64,000 nucleotides of DNA, taken from contig JAFOMG010000006.1 in NCBI GenBank assembly GCA_017418975.1, positions 248,001 to 312,000 on the forward strand, in the 5' to 3' direction. Position numbers and translations under genes: made by a program. Of the stretch, positions 31,168 to 39,818 are shown piece after piece. The notes below the pieces were generated by a model. That model had not been told where the DNA came from and ran no database searches. It worked only from the letters and a program-made list of their open reading frames with translations. This DNA comes from Sphingomonas sp. Its GTDB lineage: Bacteria > Pseudomonadota > Alphaproteobacteria > Sphingomonadales > Sphingomonadaceae. Each line of letters opens with the position of its first letter. Within the stretch, counting starts at the first letter, position 1.

Positions 31168-32172
31168 TCAATTCCCCCAATTTTCAGGCCGGCGCCCGAT
31201 GACCCAGCAGTGCGAGCTCAGGCGGTTGTCCGCCAGGAAGCGCTGGAACGCCGCCGCGCGCCCATCGTCCGCGAGCAGCTCCGAAAGGAAGCGCTGCCCG
31301 TCGAGGATGGTCGGATCCTTGGCCGCAGCATTGCGCACGATATCGACGTCGAGCTGCCCCGGCGTGGTCACCGCCACATCGGCCAGCCCCGCCCGCGCGA
31401 ACAATCGCTCGAACCCGGCGACCGACAGGAAGTTGATGTGGTGCGGCGGGAAGATCGCGTTCGACTTCTCCCACAGCGTCTGGATGTCGAAGCCGTCGAC
31501 TCCCAGCGTGCTCACGAAGACGAAACCGCCCGGCCGCGCGAGGCTGGTCAGGGTGCGAAGGAAGTCGAGCGGCTGGTAGACATGCTCGAGCACTTCGAAA
31601 CAGGCGACGAGATCGGCGACCCCGTCATAGCCGACGACATTCTCGGCGATCTCCTCGACCACCTCGAAGCCCTTGGCCCGGCACTCCGCGGCAAGATGCG
31701 CCGACGGCTCGACCGCGATGCAGCGCGCCGCCGGATAGCGCTTGCGCCATTCGTCAAGGAAGATGCCGAAGCCGGCGCCGACATCGACGATGCTCTCCAC
31801 CGGCTGCCCCTGGGCCTCGCAGATCGCGGCCAGCCGCTCGACCCGCGGGCGGAAGATCTTCTCGCGGCGCACCTCGGCGACCGCCGGAAAGAACACGTCC
31901 GACCAATAGTTGGAGGATTCGGAATCGCGGTAGAAAGCCTCGAACGCGCCGATCGAGGGGCGCGGCGACTGATAGAGCGTTCCACAGTCCCCGCACCGCG
32001 AATAGGCAAAGCCGTTCTTCTCCAGCGCCGGCCCCGCGTCTTCGCTGCCGCAGCCGACGCACGGAATCGCCAGGCGCTCCTGCCCCGCCGGGAAGCAGCG
32101 ATCGGCATCCTGGGCGCTCAGCTCGTAATAGCGGCGCGCCAGGGCCTCGGGGCGGATATCCTCTTCCCTCAT
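31168..32172 (-). CDS. SAM-dependent methyltransferase with N-terminal zinc knuckle
   Basis: 334 residues. The N-terminus holds two CxxC pairs (IPCVGCGSED and YSRCGDCGTLYQSPRP), a zinc knuckle seen in a group of sugar methyltransferases from polysaccharide loci. The SAM-binding motif I is SIVDVGAGFGIFLDEW near residue 125, followed by the post-motif acidic residue in CIAVEPSAH and the motif CFEVLEHVYQPLDFL. The C-terminal third is unique. It may O- or C-methylate a nucleotide-linked sugar. Its ATG overlaps the cytidylyltransferase stop by 4 bp, which ties it to the CMP-activated product. Confidence 0.86.
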   Translation of the reverse strand: MREEDIRPEALARRYYELSAQDADRCFPAGQERLAIPCVGCGSEDAGPALEKNGFAYSRCGDCGTLYQSPRPSIGAFEAFYRDSESSNYWSDVFFPAVAEVRREKIFRPRVERLAAICEAQGQPVESIVDVGAGFGIFLDEWRKRYPAARCIAVEPSAHLAAECRAKGFEVVEEIAENVVGYDGVADLVACFEVLEHVYQPLDFLRTLTSLARPGGFVFVSTLGVDGFDIQTLWEKSNAIFPPHHINFLSVAGFERLFARAGLADVAVTTPGQLDVDIVRNAAAKDPTILDGQRFLSELLADDGRAAAFQRFLADNRLSSHCWVIGRRPENWGN

Positions 32173-32936
32173 TGCAGATAGCTGGCGAGCAGCGGGTCCT
32201 TCGCCAGCAGGTCCTCGGCGGTGTGCAGCTCGCCCTCGGTGTCCACGCCGAGCATGATCGCATCGGTGGGAACCATGCGGATCGAACCGCCGGCTTCGAG
32301 CACCCGGTTCATGTCCACCGATTCCGCCTGCTCCAGCGGGCTCTCCGGCGTGGCGTTGAACTTCAGCAGTACGTCGCGGCGAAAGGCGATCGCGCCGATC
32401 TGCATGTAGCGCGGCGCACCCGCCCCGCCCTTCCAGGCCGAGGGAATCGCCTCGCGCGACATATAGAGCGCGTCCATGTTGCGATCGACCGCGACCTTGA
32501 CGTTGTTGACGTCGCGGAAGGTCTCGTCGTCGCGGATATGCGCCATGATGTTGACGATCTCGACCTTGGGATCGTCGAAATGGCGGATCATCGCTTCCAC
32601 GTCATGCGGCTGGATCAGCGGCTCGTCGCCCTGGATCATGATGACCACGTCGATCGTCTCGCCGGTCTCGGCCTCGATCTTCTCCAGCGCCTCCGCCGTG
32701 CGGTCGGTCGCACGATTATGGGTGTCGGCGGTCATCACCACCGCGCCGCCGATCGACTTCACATAGTCCGCGATCACCTCGTCACAGGTGGCGACATAGG
32801 TGGCGGTGAGGCCGGGCGCCATGCGGGTGCGCAGATAGCAATGGCCGATCATCGGCATGCCGTGCAGCTTCGCGAGCGGCTTGCCGGGGAAGCGCGTTGC
32901 CCCCATCCGTGCCGGCAGGACGGCGATCACGTTCAT
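32169..32936 (-). CDS. KdsB-like cytidylyltransferase (CMP-ulosonate synthetase)
   Basis: 255 residues, the normal length of CMP-KDO synthetase. The nucleotide-binding VLPARMGATRFPGKPLAKLH, the magnesium-site VVIMIQGDEPLIQPHD and the RDVNNVKVAVDRN and YMQIGAIAFRRD segments are of this family. Near residue 205, where KdsB has an LEQLR sequence, this protein reads EQAESVDMNRVLE, so the sugar pocket may differ from KDO. Enzymes of this kind activate 3-deoxy-2-keto sugar acids as CMP derivatives. It overlaps the aldolase by 4 bp (ATGA) and the methyltransferase by 4 bp. Without kdsA or kdsC beside it, a housekeeping KDO role is less likely. Confidence 0.85.
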   Translation of the reverse strand: MNVIAVLPARMGATRFPGKPLAKLHGMPMIGHCYLRTRMAPGLTATYVATCDEVIADYVKSIGGAVVMTADTHNRATDRTAEALEKIEAETGETIDVVIMIQGDEPLIQPHDVEAMIRHFDDPKVEIVNIMAHIRDDETFRDVNNVKVAVDRNMDALYMSREAIPSAWKGGAGAPRYMQIGAIAFRRDVLLKFNATPESPLEQAESVDMNRVLEAGGSIRMVPTDAIMLGVDTEGELHTAEDLLAKDPLLASYLQ

Positions 32937-33709
32937 TTGTCCAATTCCTCGATCAAGCTGGTTCCGAAGCGCGCGGCGACATCGAGCATGCGGATGTCGA
33001 CGCTGTAGGCGATGAAGCGGTGCCCGGCCGCATGCGCCTTGCGCAGCCCCTCCGCGCCGGGCTCGACGACGTGCAGGCCCGAAGTCTTGCCCAGCCGCGT
33101 GGCGGTGGCGGCGATGCGCGCCATGGCCGCCACGAAGTCGGGATGATCGAACTGGCCGGGCAGCCCCATCGAGGCGGAAAGATCATAGGGGCCGATGATG
33201 AACGCATCGATTCCATCGACCGCGAGGATCTCCTCGAGCGCATCGACCGCGTCGATATGCTCGATCTGCGCGATCACGATCGGGCCGCCCCGCGCCTGCC
33301 AGTCCAGATAGTCGCGGAAGGTGGCGCCATAGCCCTGCGCGCGCGCCAGGCCGACGCCGCGGATGCCGGCGGGCGCATAGCGCGTCGCCGCGACCGCCTG
33401 GCGCGCCTCCTCGGCATTGGTGACCATCGGCACGACGATGCCGTGCGCGCCGGCGTCCATCACGCGCTTGATCTGGTCCGGATCGTTCGAAGTGAGCCGC
33501 ACCAGCGGCGAGACGCCGCACAGGTCGATCACGCGGATCATGTCGCCCGCGACATCGATCGAAGTGACGCTGTGCTCGAGGTCCACCACCAGCCAGTCGA
33601 ACCCGGCAAGCGCGAGGATCTCGGCGATCGCGACGGAGGGGAGCGTGAGCCAGGATCCGATCGCGGTTTCCCCCGCCGCAAGCTTGGCCTTCAGACGCTC
33701 ATTCTTCAT
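32933..33709 (-). CDS. HpcH/HpaI-family class II pyruvate aldolase
   Basis: 258 residues. The family's metal and substrate residues are visible: WLVVDLEHSVTSIDVAGDMI, LVRLTSNDPDQIKRVMDAGA, GIVVPMVTNAEEA, VIAQIEHIDAVDALEEI and FIIGPYDLSASMGLPGQFDH. These enzymes join or cleave pyruvate and aldehydes, giving 4-hydroxy-2-keto acids. In this operon synthesis of a 3-deoxy-2-keto sugar acid from pyruvate and an aldose is the simplest role, replacing the PEP-dependent KdsA reaction. The ATG at 33709 has a perfect GGAGG ribosome site and overlaps the ABC transporter stop by 11 bp. Confidence 0.88.
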   Translation of the reverse strand: MKNERLKAKLAAGETAIGSWLTLPSVAIAEILALAGFDWLVVDLEHSVTSIDVAGDMIRVIDLCGVSPLVRLTSNDPDQIKRVMDAGAHGIVVPMVTNAEEARQAVAATRYAPAGIRGVGLARAQGYGATFRDYLDWQARGGPIVIAQIEHIDAVDALEEILAVDGIDAFIIGPYDLSASMGLPGQFDHPDFVAAMARIAATATRLGKTSGLHVVEPGAEGLRKAHAAGHRFIAYSVDIRMLDVAARFGTSLIEELDK

Positions 33710-35516
33710 CGACGACCTCCTCGAAGCGGCCCGATGCCACAATGTTCCCGTCTTTCAAACGGTAAATCACGTCGCAATCGCGCACCGTCGTCATGCGGTG
33801 CGCAATGACGATCAGCGTCTTTTCGCCCCTTACACTCCGGATTACTTCAGTAACGTGACGCTCGGTTTCCGCGTCCAGCGCCGAGGTCGCCTCGTCGAGG
33901 ACGAGGATCTGCCGATCCATGTAGAACGCCCGCGCCAGGCCGATGCGCTGGCGCTCGCCGCCGGACAGGCGGACGCCGCGTTCGCCCAGCGAGGTGTCGA
34001 GGCCCTGCGGCAGCTTGTCCACCAGTTCGGCCAGCTGGGCCGAGCGCAGCGCCGCCATCACCCGGTCGCGATCGATCCGCTCGGGCGGCACGCCGAAAGC
34101 GACGTTGCGCGCCACCGAGCCATCGACCAGGAACACGTTCTGGGGGATATAGGCGACCTGATCGACCCAGTTGTTCCAGCCATAGTCCTGGATCGGCGTG
34201 CCGTTCACCCGCATCGCGCCACTGTCGAAGCTGTGCAGGCCGAGCAGGATGTCGACCAGCGTCGTCTTGCCCGCGCCCGACTTGCCGATCAGCCCGATCG
34301 ACTGGCCCCGCGCCAGGGCGAGGCTGATCCCGTCGATCGCCGGACGATCGGCGCCGGCATAACGATAGCTGATCTTCTCGATCTCGAGCCGTTCGAACGG
34401 CGCGGGCCGCTTCGCGCCCGCCGCCTCCGTCACGCCCTGATCCGCCACGCCTTCGATGCCGCGCAGGTCGTCATAGAGTTCGTCCAGCGCATAGGCACAA
34501 TAGTGCATGCTCGCGAGCGAGGAGCTCACCTGCGAGATGCCGGGCAGGATGCGCAGGCCCGCCGCCGCGAACATCGCCAGCGTGGCCATCAGCGCCTCGC
34601 CGCTGGCGCCGCTCAGGATCACGAAGGTGGAGAACAGGATCACGAAGAGGACGATCACCGTTTCCATCAGGTATTTGGGCAGGACCAGCAGCGCGTTGAA
34701 ACGCTGCTGCGCCGCCGCGTTGAGGTCCGATGCGTCCGCGACTTCCTGATAGAAGGACCCCTCCGCCCGCAGGACGCGGATCTCCTTGATGCCGCCAATG
34801 CCTTCGTTGACGCCCCGGATCACGCGCTCGTGGTTCACCGAGATGACGGCGCCCGCCCGGTTCACGATGGGCCGCACATAGAGCACGTAGAGCCCAAGCG
34901 ACATGCCCAGCATGATGCCCAGGCCAAGCGTGGCGAACCAGTTCACCCAGAGCAGGAACAGCGTCAGCGTGAACACCATGATCCCGTCCGCCACCAGGCG
35001 AAGCGACGGGATCAGCAGATCGTCCGACATCGTCTTGGTGTGCGCGGTGATCGTCTGGATGAAGGCCGAGCTGTTGCGGTTCAGATAGAAGCTGTACGGC
35101 ATCCGCAGATAGGCGTTCATCAGCTTCTTCACGGCCTCCGCGCGGAAGCGGAAACTCAGGCCGAGCAGCCGCCACTGCACGAGATAGGCCGCCACGCCCT
35201 TCAGCGCCGTGAGCACCGCCAGGGTTCCGCCGATGGCCAGCAGCTGCGATTGCACGGTGTACAGGCCGAGCCGGTCGAATAAATGCACCAGGGCCGGAAC
35301 CCGCTGCAATGCGCCGGGATTGAGCAGCGCGCCGACAAAGGGGCCGATCAGGCCGATGGTGATCGTGTCGAACAGCGACACGCCGATGAACAGCACCAGC
35401 GTGCGCGCCAGCCGCCCGCGATGATCGGCGAGGACATAGAGATATTTACGGAGGAACGGCACGCCGGCGCTCGGCCGCGGGCCCGCGCCGCTCTTCGTCA
35501 TGGAGCCGGTTGCCAT
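33699..35516 (-). CDS. ABC transporter with fused permease and ATPase, probable lipid-linked glycan flippase
   Basis: 605 residues. Six predicted membrane helices occupy about 1-330. The ATPase has Walker A GLIGKSGAGKTTLVDILLGL (about 390), signature LSGGERQRIGLARAF (about 500), Walker B ILVLDEATSALDAE and the H-loop IVIAHR. The arrangement and length match the PglK/MsbA class of lipid flippases. No Wzx-type flippase is seen in this window, so this protein is the best candidate to turn undecaprenyl-linked repeat units outwards. Its ATG follows the aminotransferase stop by one base. Confidence 0.9.
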   Translation of the reverse strand: MATGSMTKSGAGPRPSAGVPFLRKYLYVLADHRGRLARTLVLFIGVSLFDTITIGLIGPFVGALLNPGALQRVPALVHLFDRLGLYTVQSQLLAIGGTLAVLTALKGVAAYLVQWRLLGLSFRFRAEAVKKLMNAYLRMPYSFYLNRNSSAFIQTITAHTKTMSDDLLIPSLRLVADGIMVFTLTLFLLWVNWFATLGLGIMLGMSLGLYVLYVRPIVNRAGAVISVNHERVIRGVNEGIGGIKEIRVLRAEGSFYQEVADASDLNAAAQQRFNALLVLPKYLMETVIVLFVILFSTFVILSGASGEALMATLAMFAAAGLRILPGISQVSSSLASMHYCAYALDELYDDLRGIEGVADQGVTEAAGAKRPAPFERLEIEKISYRYAGADRPAIDGISLALARGQSIGLIGKSGAGKTTLVDILLGLHSFDSGAMRVNGTPIQDYGWNNWVDQVAYIPQNVFLVDGSVARNVAFGVPPERIDRDRVMAALRSAQLAELVDKLPQGLDTSLGERGVRLSGGERQRIGLARAFYMDRQILVLDEATSALDAETERHVTEVIRSVRGEKTLIVIAHRMTTVRDCDVIYRLKDGNIVASGRFEEVVDEE

Positions 35517-35517
35517 C

Positions 35518-36645
35518 TCAGCCGCCCGTCAGCCCGTTGACGGCGGCGATCACTCGATCGACCTGCGCATCGGCCATGCCGGGCCAGAGTGGCAGGCTCA
35601 GGACCTCGCGGCTCATCGCCTCGGCGATCGGATAGGAATTTCCGGCGAAGGACGCACCGGCATAGGCCTGCTGGTGGTGGGGCGGGATCGGGTAATGGAT
35701 CAGCGTCTGCACGCCGCGCTCGGCGAGCTGCCGCTGGACCTGGTCGCGCGCAGCGCTGCGGATCACGAACAAGTGCCAGACATGCCCCTCGCGCGGGCCC
35801 GGTTCGGGCAGCGCCACCGCCGGATTGCGCATCTCGGCCAGATAGCGATCGACCACCCTGCGCCGCGCCTCGGTATCCGCGTCGAGCCGAGCGAGCCTGG
35901 CGGAAAGGACCGCGGCCTGGATCTCGTCCAGCCGGCTGTTCACTCCGAGATACTTGTTCTCGTATTTCCTGTGCGAGCCATAGTTGCGCAGCGCCTGCAG
36001 CATCGAGGCGAGGTCGTCATCGTCCGTCGCGATCGCGCCGGCATCGCCCAATGCTCCCAGATTCTTGCCCGGATAGAAGCTGAACGCCGCGGCATCGCCC
36101 CAGGCTCCGCAGATCCGGCCGCCGATGCGCGCGCCGTGCGACTGGGCGCAATCCTCGAGCAGCAGCAGCCCATGCTCCTTCGCGATCGCGCTCAGCGCCG
36201 GCATGTCGGCGATCCGGCCATAGAGATGGACCGGCAGGATCGCCCGCGTACGCGGCGTGATCGCCTGGCGGACCCGCTCGGGATCGAGGTTGAAGCTCGC
36301 CGGATCGGGCTCGACCGGCACCGCGACCAGGCCGTTGCCGGTGATCGAGAGCGTCGTCGCGATATAGGTGTTGGACGGAACGATCACTTCGTCGCCCGGC
36401 TGGAGCCGGCCGAGCTCGATCCAGGCGCGCAGCGCGAGGTCCAGCGCATCGAGCCCGTTGGCGACGCCGATCACGTGCTTCACGCCGCAATATTCGGCGA
36501 AGCGCTGCTCGAACGCCTTCACTTCGCCGCCGAGGATGAACCAGCCGGAATCGATCACCCGCTCGCAGGCCGCGAGCAGTTCGGGCCGCATCGCGGCGGT
36601 CACCGCCTTGAGGTCGAGGAAGGGAACCGTGATCTCAGTCGACAT
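35518..36645 (-). CDS. sugar aminotransferase, FdtB/QdtB-like
   Basis: 375 residues of the DegT/DnrJ/EryC1/StrS family. The PLP lysine is near residue 194 in [39 protein letters not shown] and [16 protein letters not shown] form the cofactor pocket, and the C-terminal [17 protein letters not shown] and [15 protein letters not shown] fit. The preceding genes code for an RmlA, a ketoisomerase-like cupin and an acyltransferase, the same enzyme set that makes dTDP-3-acetamido-3,6-dideoxy-hexoses. The expected reaction is amination at C3 of the dTDP-3-keto-6-deoxy sugar. It overlaps the acyltransferase stop by 11 bp. Confidence 0.88.
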   Translation of the reverse strand: MSTEITVPFLDLKAVTAAMRPELLAACERVIDSGWFILGGEVKAFEQRFAEYCGVKHVIGVANGLDALDLALRAWIELGRLQPGDEVIVPSNTYIATTLSITGNGLVAVPVEPDPASFNLDPERVRQAITPRTRAILPVHLYGRIADMPALSAIAKEHGLLLLEDCAQSHGARIGGRICGAWGDAAAFSFYPGKNLGALGDAGAIATDDDDLASMLQALRNYGSHRKYENKYLGVNSRLDEIQAAVLSARLARLDADTEARRRVVDRYLAEMRNPAVALPEPGPREGHVWHLFVIRSAARDQVQRQLAERGVQTLIHYPIPPHHQQAYAGASFAGNSYPIAEAMSREVLSLPLWPGMADAQVDRVIAAVNGLTGG

Positions 36646-37096
36646 AGCGGATAACTCGTGCGGGATTGCCGATCACCACGGCGCGCGCGGGAACGTCACG
36701 CGTCACGACCGAGCCGGCGCCGATCATGGCGCCCTCCCCGATCACCACGCCCGGAAGGATGGTCGCATTGGCGCCGATCGAGGCGCCGCGCTCCACGGTG
36801 ATGCCCTGGAACGCCTCGGGATATTGCTTCGAGCGCGGCAGGGGATCGTTGGTGAAGGTCGCGTTGGGGCCGACGAACACCTCGTCGGCGAGCCGGGTGC
36901 CGTCCCAGAGATATACTCCGGACTTGATCGTCACATTGTCGCCGATGACGACGTCGCGCTCGATGAAGCAGTTCGCGCAGATGTTGCAGCCCTTGCCGAT
37001 CCGCGCGCCCGCCAGGATGGTGACGAACTGCCACACCCGGGTGCCCTCGCCGATCATGTCGGACTGGACGTCGGCCAGACGGTGGATCTCAGCCAC
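36635..37096 (-). CDS. left-handed beta-helix N-acyltransferase, FdtC/WlaRG-like
   Basis: 153 residues of hexapeptide repeats: [58 protein letters not shown] and [20 protein letters not shown], finishing [14 protein letters not shown]. The sequence [10 protein letters not shown] is typical of N-acyltransferases that acylate amino sugars attached to dTDP. The GTG at 37096 has a GGGAGG site at nine bases and overlaps the upstream cupin stop by 8 bp; the longer open frame has no conserved extension. The likely reaction is acylation of the 3-amino group on the dTDP-hexose made by the neighbouring aminotransferase. Confidence 0.86.
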   Translation of the reverse strand: MAEIHRLADVQSDMIGEGTRVWQFVTILAGARIGKGCNICANCFIERDVVIGDNVTIKSGVYLWDGTRLADEVFVGPNATFTNDPLPRSKQYPEAFQGITVERGASIGANATILPGVVIGEGAMIGAGSVVTRDVPARAVVIGNPARVIRYVD

Positions 37097-37496
37097 GGAC
37101 CAGCGCCTCCCAGGCGTCGCGCCGGCGAATATAGTCCGCCTCGTCATAGGGCAGGTCGGCGAGCACCAGCAGCACGCAATCCTCGCTGAAATCATGCATC
37201 TCGTGCCAGACCATCCGATCGATCAGGATGCCCTGCGCGGCGCTATCGAGGATGAAATCCTCGCGCCGGCCGTCGGGCCAGGCCATCACGAACCGGCAGC
37301 TGCCGGCCACGCAGACCGCGAACTGGCGGGTGCGGTGATGGGCGTGGAAGCCGCGCGGCAGATCGGCCTGCAGGCCGGTGACGAAATAGATGCGCTCCAC
37401 TTCGAACGGCAGGTCGCGCGCCACCTCGATCACGCCCAGGGTGCCGCGCGGATCGGGAAAGGTGGAGATCGCCTTCAGGGGCGAGGCTTCGGTCAC
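37089..37496 (-). CDS. dTDP-4-keto-6-deoxyhexose 3,4-ketoisomerase-like cupin (FdtA/QdtA type)
   Basis: 135 residues. Beta-barrel with the family's marker region [20 protein letters not shown], containing the two histidines of the active site, followed by [17 protein letters not shown] and [19 protein letters not shown]. This matches the enzymes that shift the keto group of dTDP-4-keto-6-deoxyglucose from C4 to C3. FdtA gives the galacto and QdtA the gluco configuration; the sequence cannot tell me which. The GTG at 37496 overlaps the rmlA stop by 4 bp (GTGA). Together with rmlA, rmlB, the aminotransferase and the acyltransferase it completes a dTDP-3-acylamino-3,6-dideoxyhexose route. Confidence 0.87.
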   Translation of the reverse strand: MTEASPLKAISTFPDPRGTLGVIEVARDLPFEVERIYFVTGLQADLPRGFHAHHRTRQFAVCVAGSCRFVMAWPDGRREDFILDSAAQGILIDRMVWHEMHDFSEDCVLLVLADLPYDEADYIRRRDAWEALVRG

Positions 37497-38377
37497 GAGA
37501 GCCGCTCTTCGTGCAGGATGTCGCCCAGATAGCGGCCATAGGGAGTCTTGGCCAGCCGCGCCGCGCACGCGCCCAGCTCCGCGTCGGACAGCCAGCCGTT
37601 GCGCCAGCCGATCTCTTCCAGGCAGGCCACCTTGAACCCCTGTCTTTCCTCGATCGTGTGGACGAACTGCCCCGCCTCCATCAGGCTGCGCTGCGTTCCG
37701 GTGTCGAGCCAGGCGAACCCGCGCCCAAGCAGCTCGACCGACAGGTCGCCGCGGTCGAGATAGGCCTGGTTCACCGCGGTGATCTCGAGCTCGCCGCGCG
37801 CCGACGGCTTCACCGCCTTGGCGATCTCGACGACGTCGTTGTCGTAGAAATAGAGCCCGGTGATCGCATAGTTCGAGCGCGGATGGGCGGGCTTCTCCTC
37901 CACCGATCGCACGCGCATCTCCTTGTCGAACTCGACCACGCCGAAGCGCTCGGGATCGGCGACCTTGTAGCCGAAGATCGTCGCGCCGGCGGCCTGCTCG
38001 GCCGCCCGCTGGAGCATCGGAGTGAAGCCGCGGCCGAAGAAGATGTTGTCGCCGAGCACCAGGCTTACCGGGTCCGCGCCGATGAACTCCTCGCCGAGCA
38101 GGAATGCCTGGGCGAGCCCGTCCGGGCTGGGCTGGACGGCATAGGAGAAGCGCGCGCCGAACTGGCTGCCGTCGCCGAGCACGCGCTTGAACGCGGCCTG
38201 GTCCTCCGGCGTGGTGATGATCAGTATCTCGCGCATGCCGCCCAGCATCAGCACCGACAGCGGATAATAGATCATCGGCTTGTCATAGACCGGGAGCAGC
38301 TGCTTCGAGACGCCCAGCGTGAGGGGATGCAGCCGGGTGCCGGATCCGCCGGCGAGGACGATGCCCTTCCGGCTCAT
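37493..38377 (-). CDS. rmlA: glucose-1-phosphate thymidylyltransferase
   Basis: 294 residues. The N-terminal [20 protein letters not shown] and [20 protein letters not shown] are classic for this enzyme, with [39 protein letters not shown] and [17 protein letters not shown] behind. It joins dTTP and glucose-1-phosphate to dTDP-glucose. The ATG at 38377 is where the conserved core starts, and CAGGGAA lies nine bases upstream. A 232 bp non-coding gap separates it from the glycosyltransferase gene upstream, so an internal promoter could exist here. The rhamnose genes rmlC and rmlD are missing from the window. Confidence 0.95.
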   Translation of the reverse strand: MSRKGIVLAGGSGTRLHPLTLGVSKQLLPVYDKPMIYYPLSVLMLGGMREILIITTPEDQAAFKRVLGDGSQFGARFSYAVQPSPDGLAQAFLLGEEFIGADPVSLVLGDNIFFGRGFTPMLQRAAEQAAGATIFGYKVADPERFGVVEFDKEMRVRSVEEKPAHPRSNYAITGLYFYDNDVVEIAKAVKPSARGELEITAVNQAYLDRGDLSVELLGRGFAWLDTGTQRSLMEAGQFVHTIEERQGFKVACLEEIGWRNGWLSDAELGACAARLAKTPYGRYLGDILHEERLS

Positions 38378-38609
38378 CGGCCGATTTCCCTGATCCGGTT
38401 GAACGGCCCTGGCGACGGGATCCGGATCCATCGCGCCCTGAGAATCGCCACGCTCGCCCCCTACAACGCGAGGCCGCGATCGACAGGCCGCGCAAACGGC
38501 GTGCCGGCCTTGGCCCTGCGAAATTCCATGTTCGCCTGCGGCCTGCGTTAGAAGACCGATTCCGTATCCGCAAGCGCAAGCTTGGCGGTCCGTGGCGCCT
38601 CTGCCACCG
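38378..38609. other. gap inside the operon, possible internal promoter
   Basis: 232 bp between the family 4 glycosyltransferase and rmlA is the largest break in the minus-strand operon. No convincing gene or terminator hairpin is visible. It could hold a secondary promoter for the genes from rmlA downwards, but no clear -35/-10 pair was identified. Confidence 0.4.
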
Positions 38610-39800
38610 CTAGTCTCCCCGCGCGGTCGCCGCGATCGAGGCCGCCATTGCCCGGCTGATCTCGGTCCGGCGATAGCGCGCGATGAACCCGGTCCTGTCG
38701 GGCACGGGCGGGCGGGCGCGCAGGCCGCGCACCGCGGCGACCAGGCCCGCCACGTCCTGCGGCGGGAACACCGCCGAGTCCGGAAGCTCGGTCCGGACGA
38801 AATCCGCGGCCACGCCGCCGAGCCCGGCGATGATCGGGCGCCCGATCGAGCCATATTCGAAGAGCTTCGAAGGCAGCACCTTGAGGAAGGCGTCATAGGC
38901 GTTGAGATGGACCAGCAGCGCGTCGGCGCGGTGATAGGCGTCGAGCAGCTCCGCGCGCGGCACCGGCGGATGGATGTGCACGTTGGCGAGGCCAAGCCGG
39001 GCACAGGCTTCCCGCAGCTGCGGCATGCGCCCGCCATCGCCATAGATCACGAAGTCCGCCTCGTCGCGAAGCTCGGCGGCAGCCAGCGGAAGGATGTGAT
39101 GGATCCCCTGCCCCTCGCCGACATTGCCCGCATACAGGATCCGCGGCCGGCCGGCATGCGAAGCGCCGTCCGCCGGCATTGGCTTCACTGCCTCGCTCGC
39201 CTCCAGGAACAGCGGATCGATGCCGTTGGTGAACAGCTCGAACTTCTTGTCCGGATAGCGCTCGCGGAAATAGGGAAGAAAGCCCGGCGACACGAGGTTG
39301 ATCACCGACGCGCGCCGGATCGTGTATCGCTCGCAGGCCCGCAGCACCGGCGACAGCAGCCGGAAGAGTCGCGGGTTGAGCACGTCCTTCATCGTGTCGA
39401 CGAAGATGTCGCGTACGTCGAGATAGAGGGGCTTGCCCGCCCGCGCGGCCACGGTCGCGGCCAGCAGCGCCGTGAAGAGGCGGCTGGTGGTGGCGAACAC
39501 CGCGTCGAACTCGGCCTTCCGGGCGTGGCGGCGGGCACCGAACGCGAAGGGCAGGAAGGTGCGGATCTGCGAGGCCATGCCCCCGCTGTGCGCGGGCACC
39601 GCGAACCGGCGGATGAGGAGGTTGTCGCGGCGACGCTCCTCGGCCGGCGCCTCGACCGCGTGGCTCGCATAGCGATTGGGCTGGCTGGTCAGCACCTCGA
39701 CCTCGGCATGCTGCGACAGCGCGTCCATCAGCGAGGTGGCGCGAAAGGCCCCCGCGGACAGGTCCGGCGGGAAATAGAAGCAGAAGGCCAGGATCTTCAT
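38610..39800 (-). CDS. family 4 glycosyltransferase (WbuB-like)
   Basis: 396 residues, GT-B fold. The N-terminus [20 protein letters not shown] is the usual start of WbuB-type enzymes, the donor half has [20 protein letters not shown] and a conserved lysine/glutamate helix ([20 protein letters not shown]) that binds the nucleotide sugar phosphate. Related proteins often transfer 6-deoxy-amino sugars such as FucNAc in O-antigen synthesis. It lies 18 bp downstream of rmlB, consistent with using the dTDP sugar. The donor is not proven. Confidence 0.9.
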   Translation of the reverse strand: MKILAFCFYFPPDLSAGAFRATSLMDALSQHAEVEVLTSQPNRYASHAVEAPAEERRRDNLLIRRFAVPAHSGGMASQIRTFLPFAFGARRHARKAEFDAVFATTSRLFTALLAATVAARAGKPLYLDVRDIFVDTMKDVLNPRLFRLLSPVLRACERYTIRRASVINLVSPGFLPYFRERYPDKKFELFTNGIDPLFLEASEAVKPMPADGASHAGRPRILYAGNVGEGQGIHHILPLAAAELRDEADFVIYGDGGRMPQLREACARLGLANVHIHPPVPRAELLDAYHRADALLVHLNAYDAFLKVLPSKLFEYGSIGRPIIAGLGGVAADFVRTELPDSAVFPPQDVAGLVAAVRGLRARPPVPDRTGFIARYRRTEISRAMAASIAATARGD

Positions 39801-39818
39801 TGCCGGTACCGACCCGCT

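Noticed and set aside
29491..32936. Ordinary KDO or heptose pathway for LPS core
   Set aside because: No kdsA, kdsC, kdsD with CBS domains, heptose kinase or ADP-heptose genes are nearby, and the set includes a cyclase and pyruvate aldolase.
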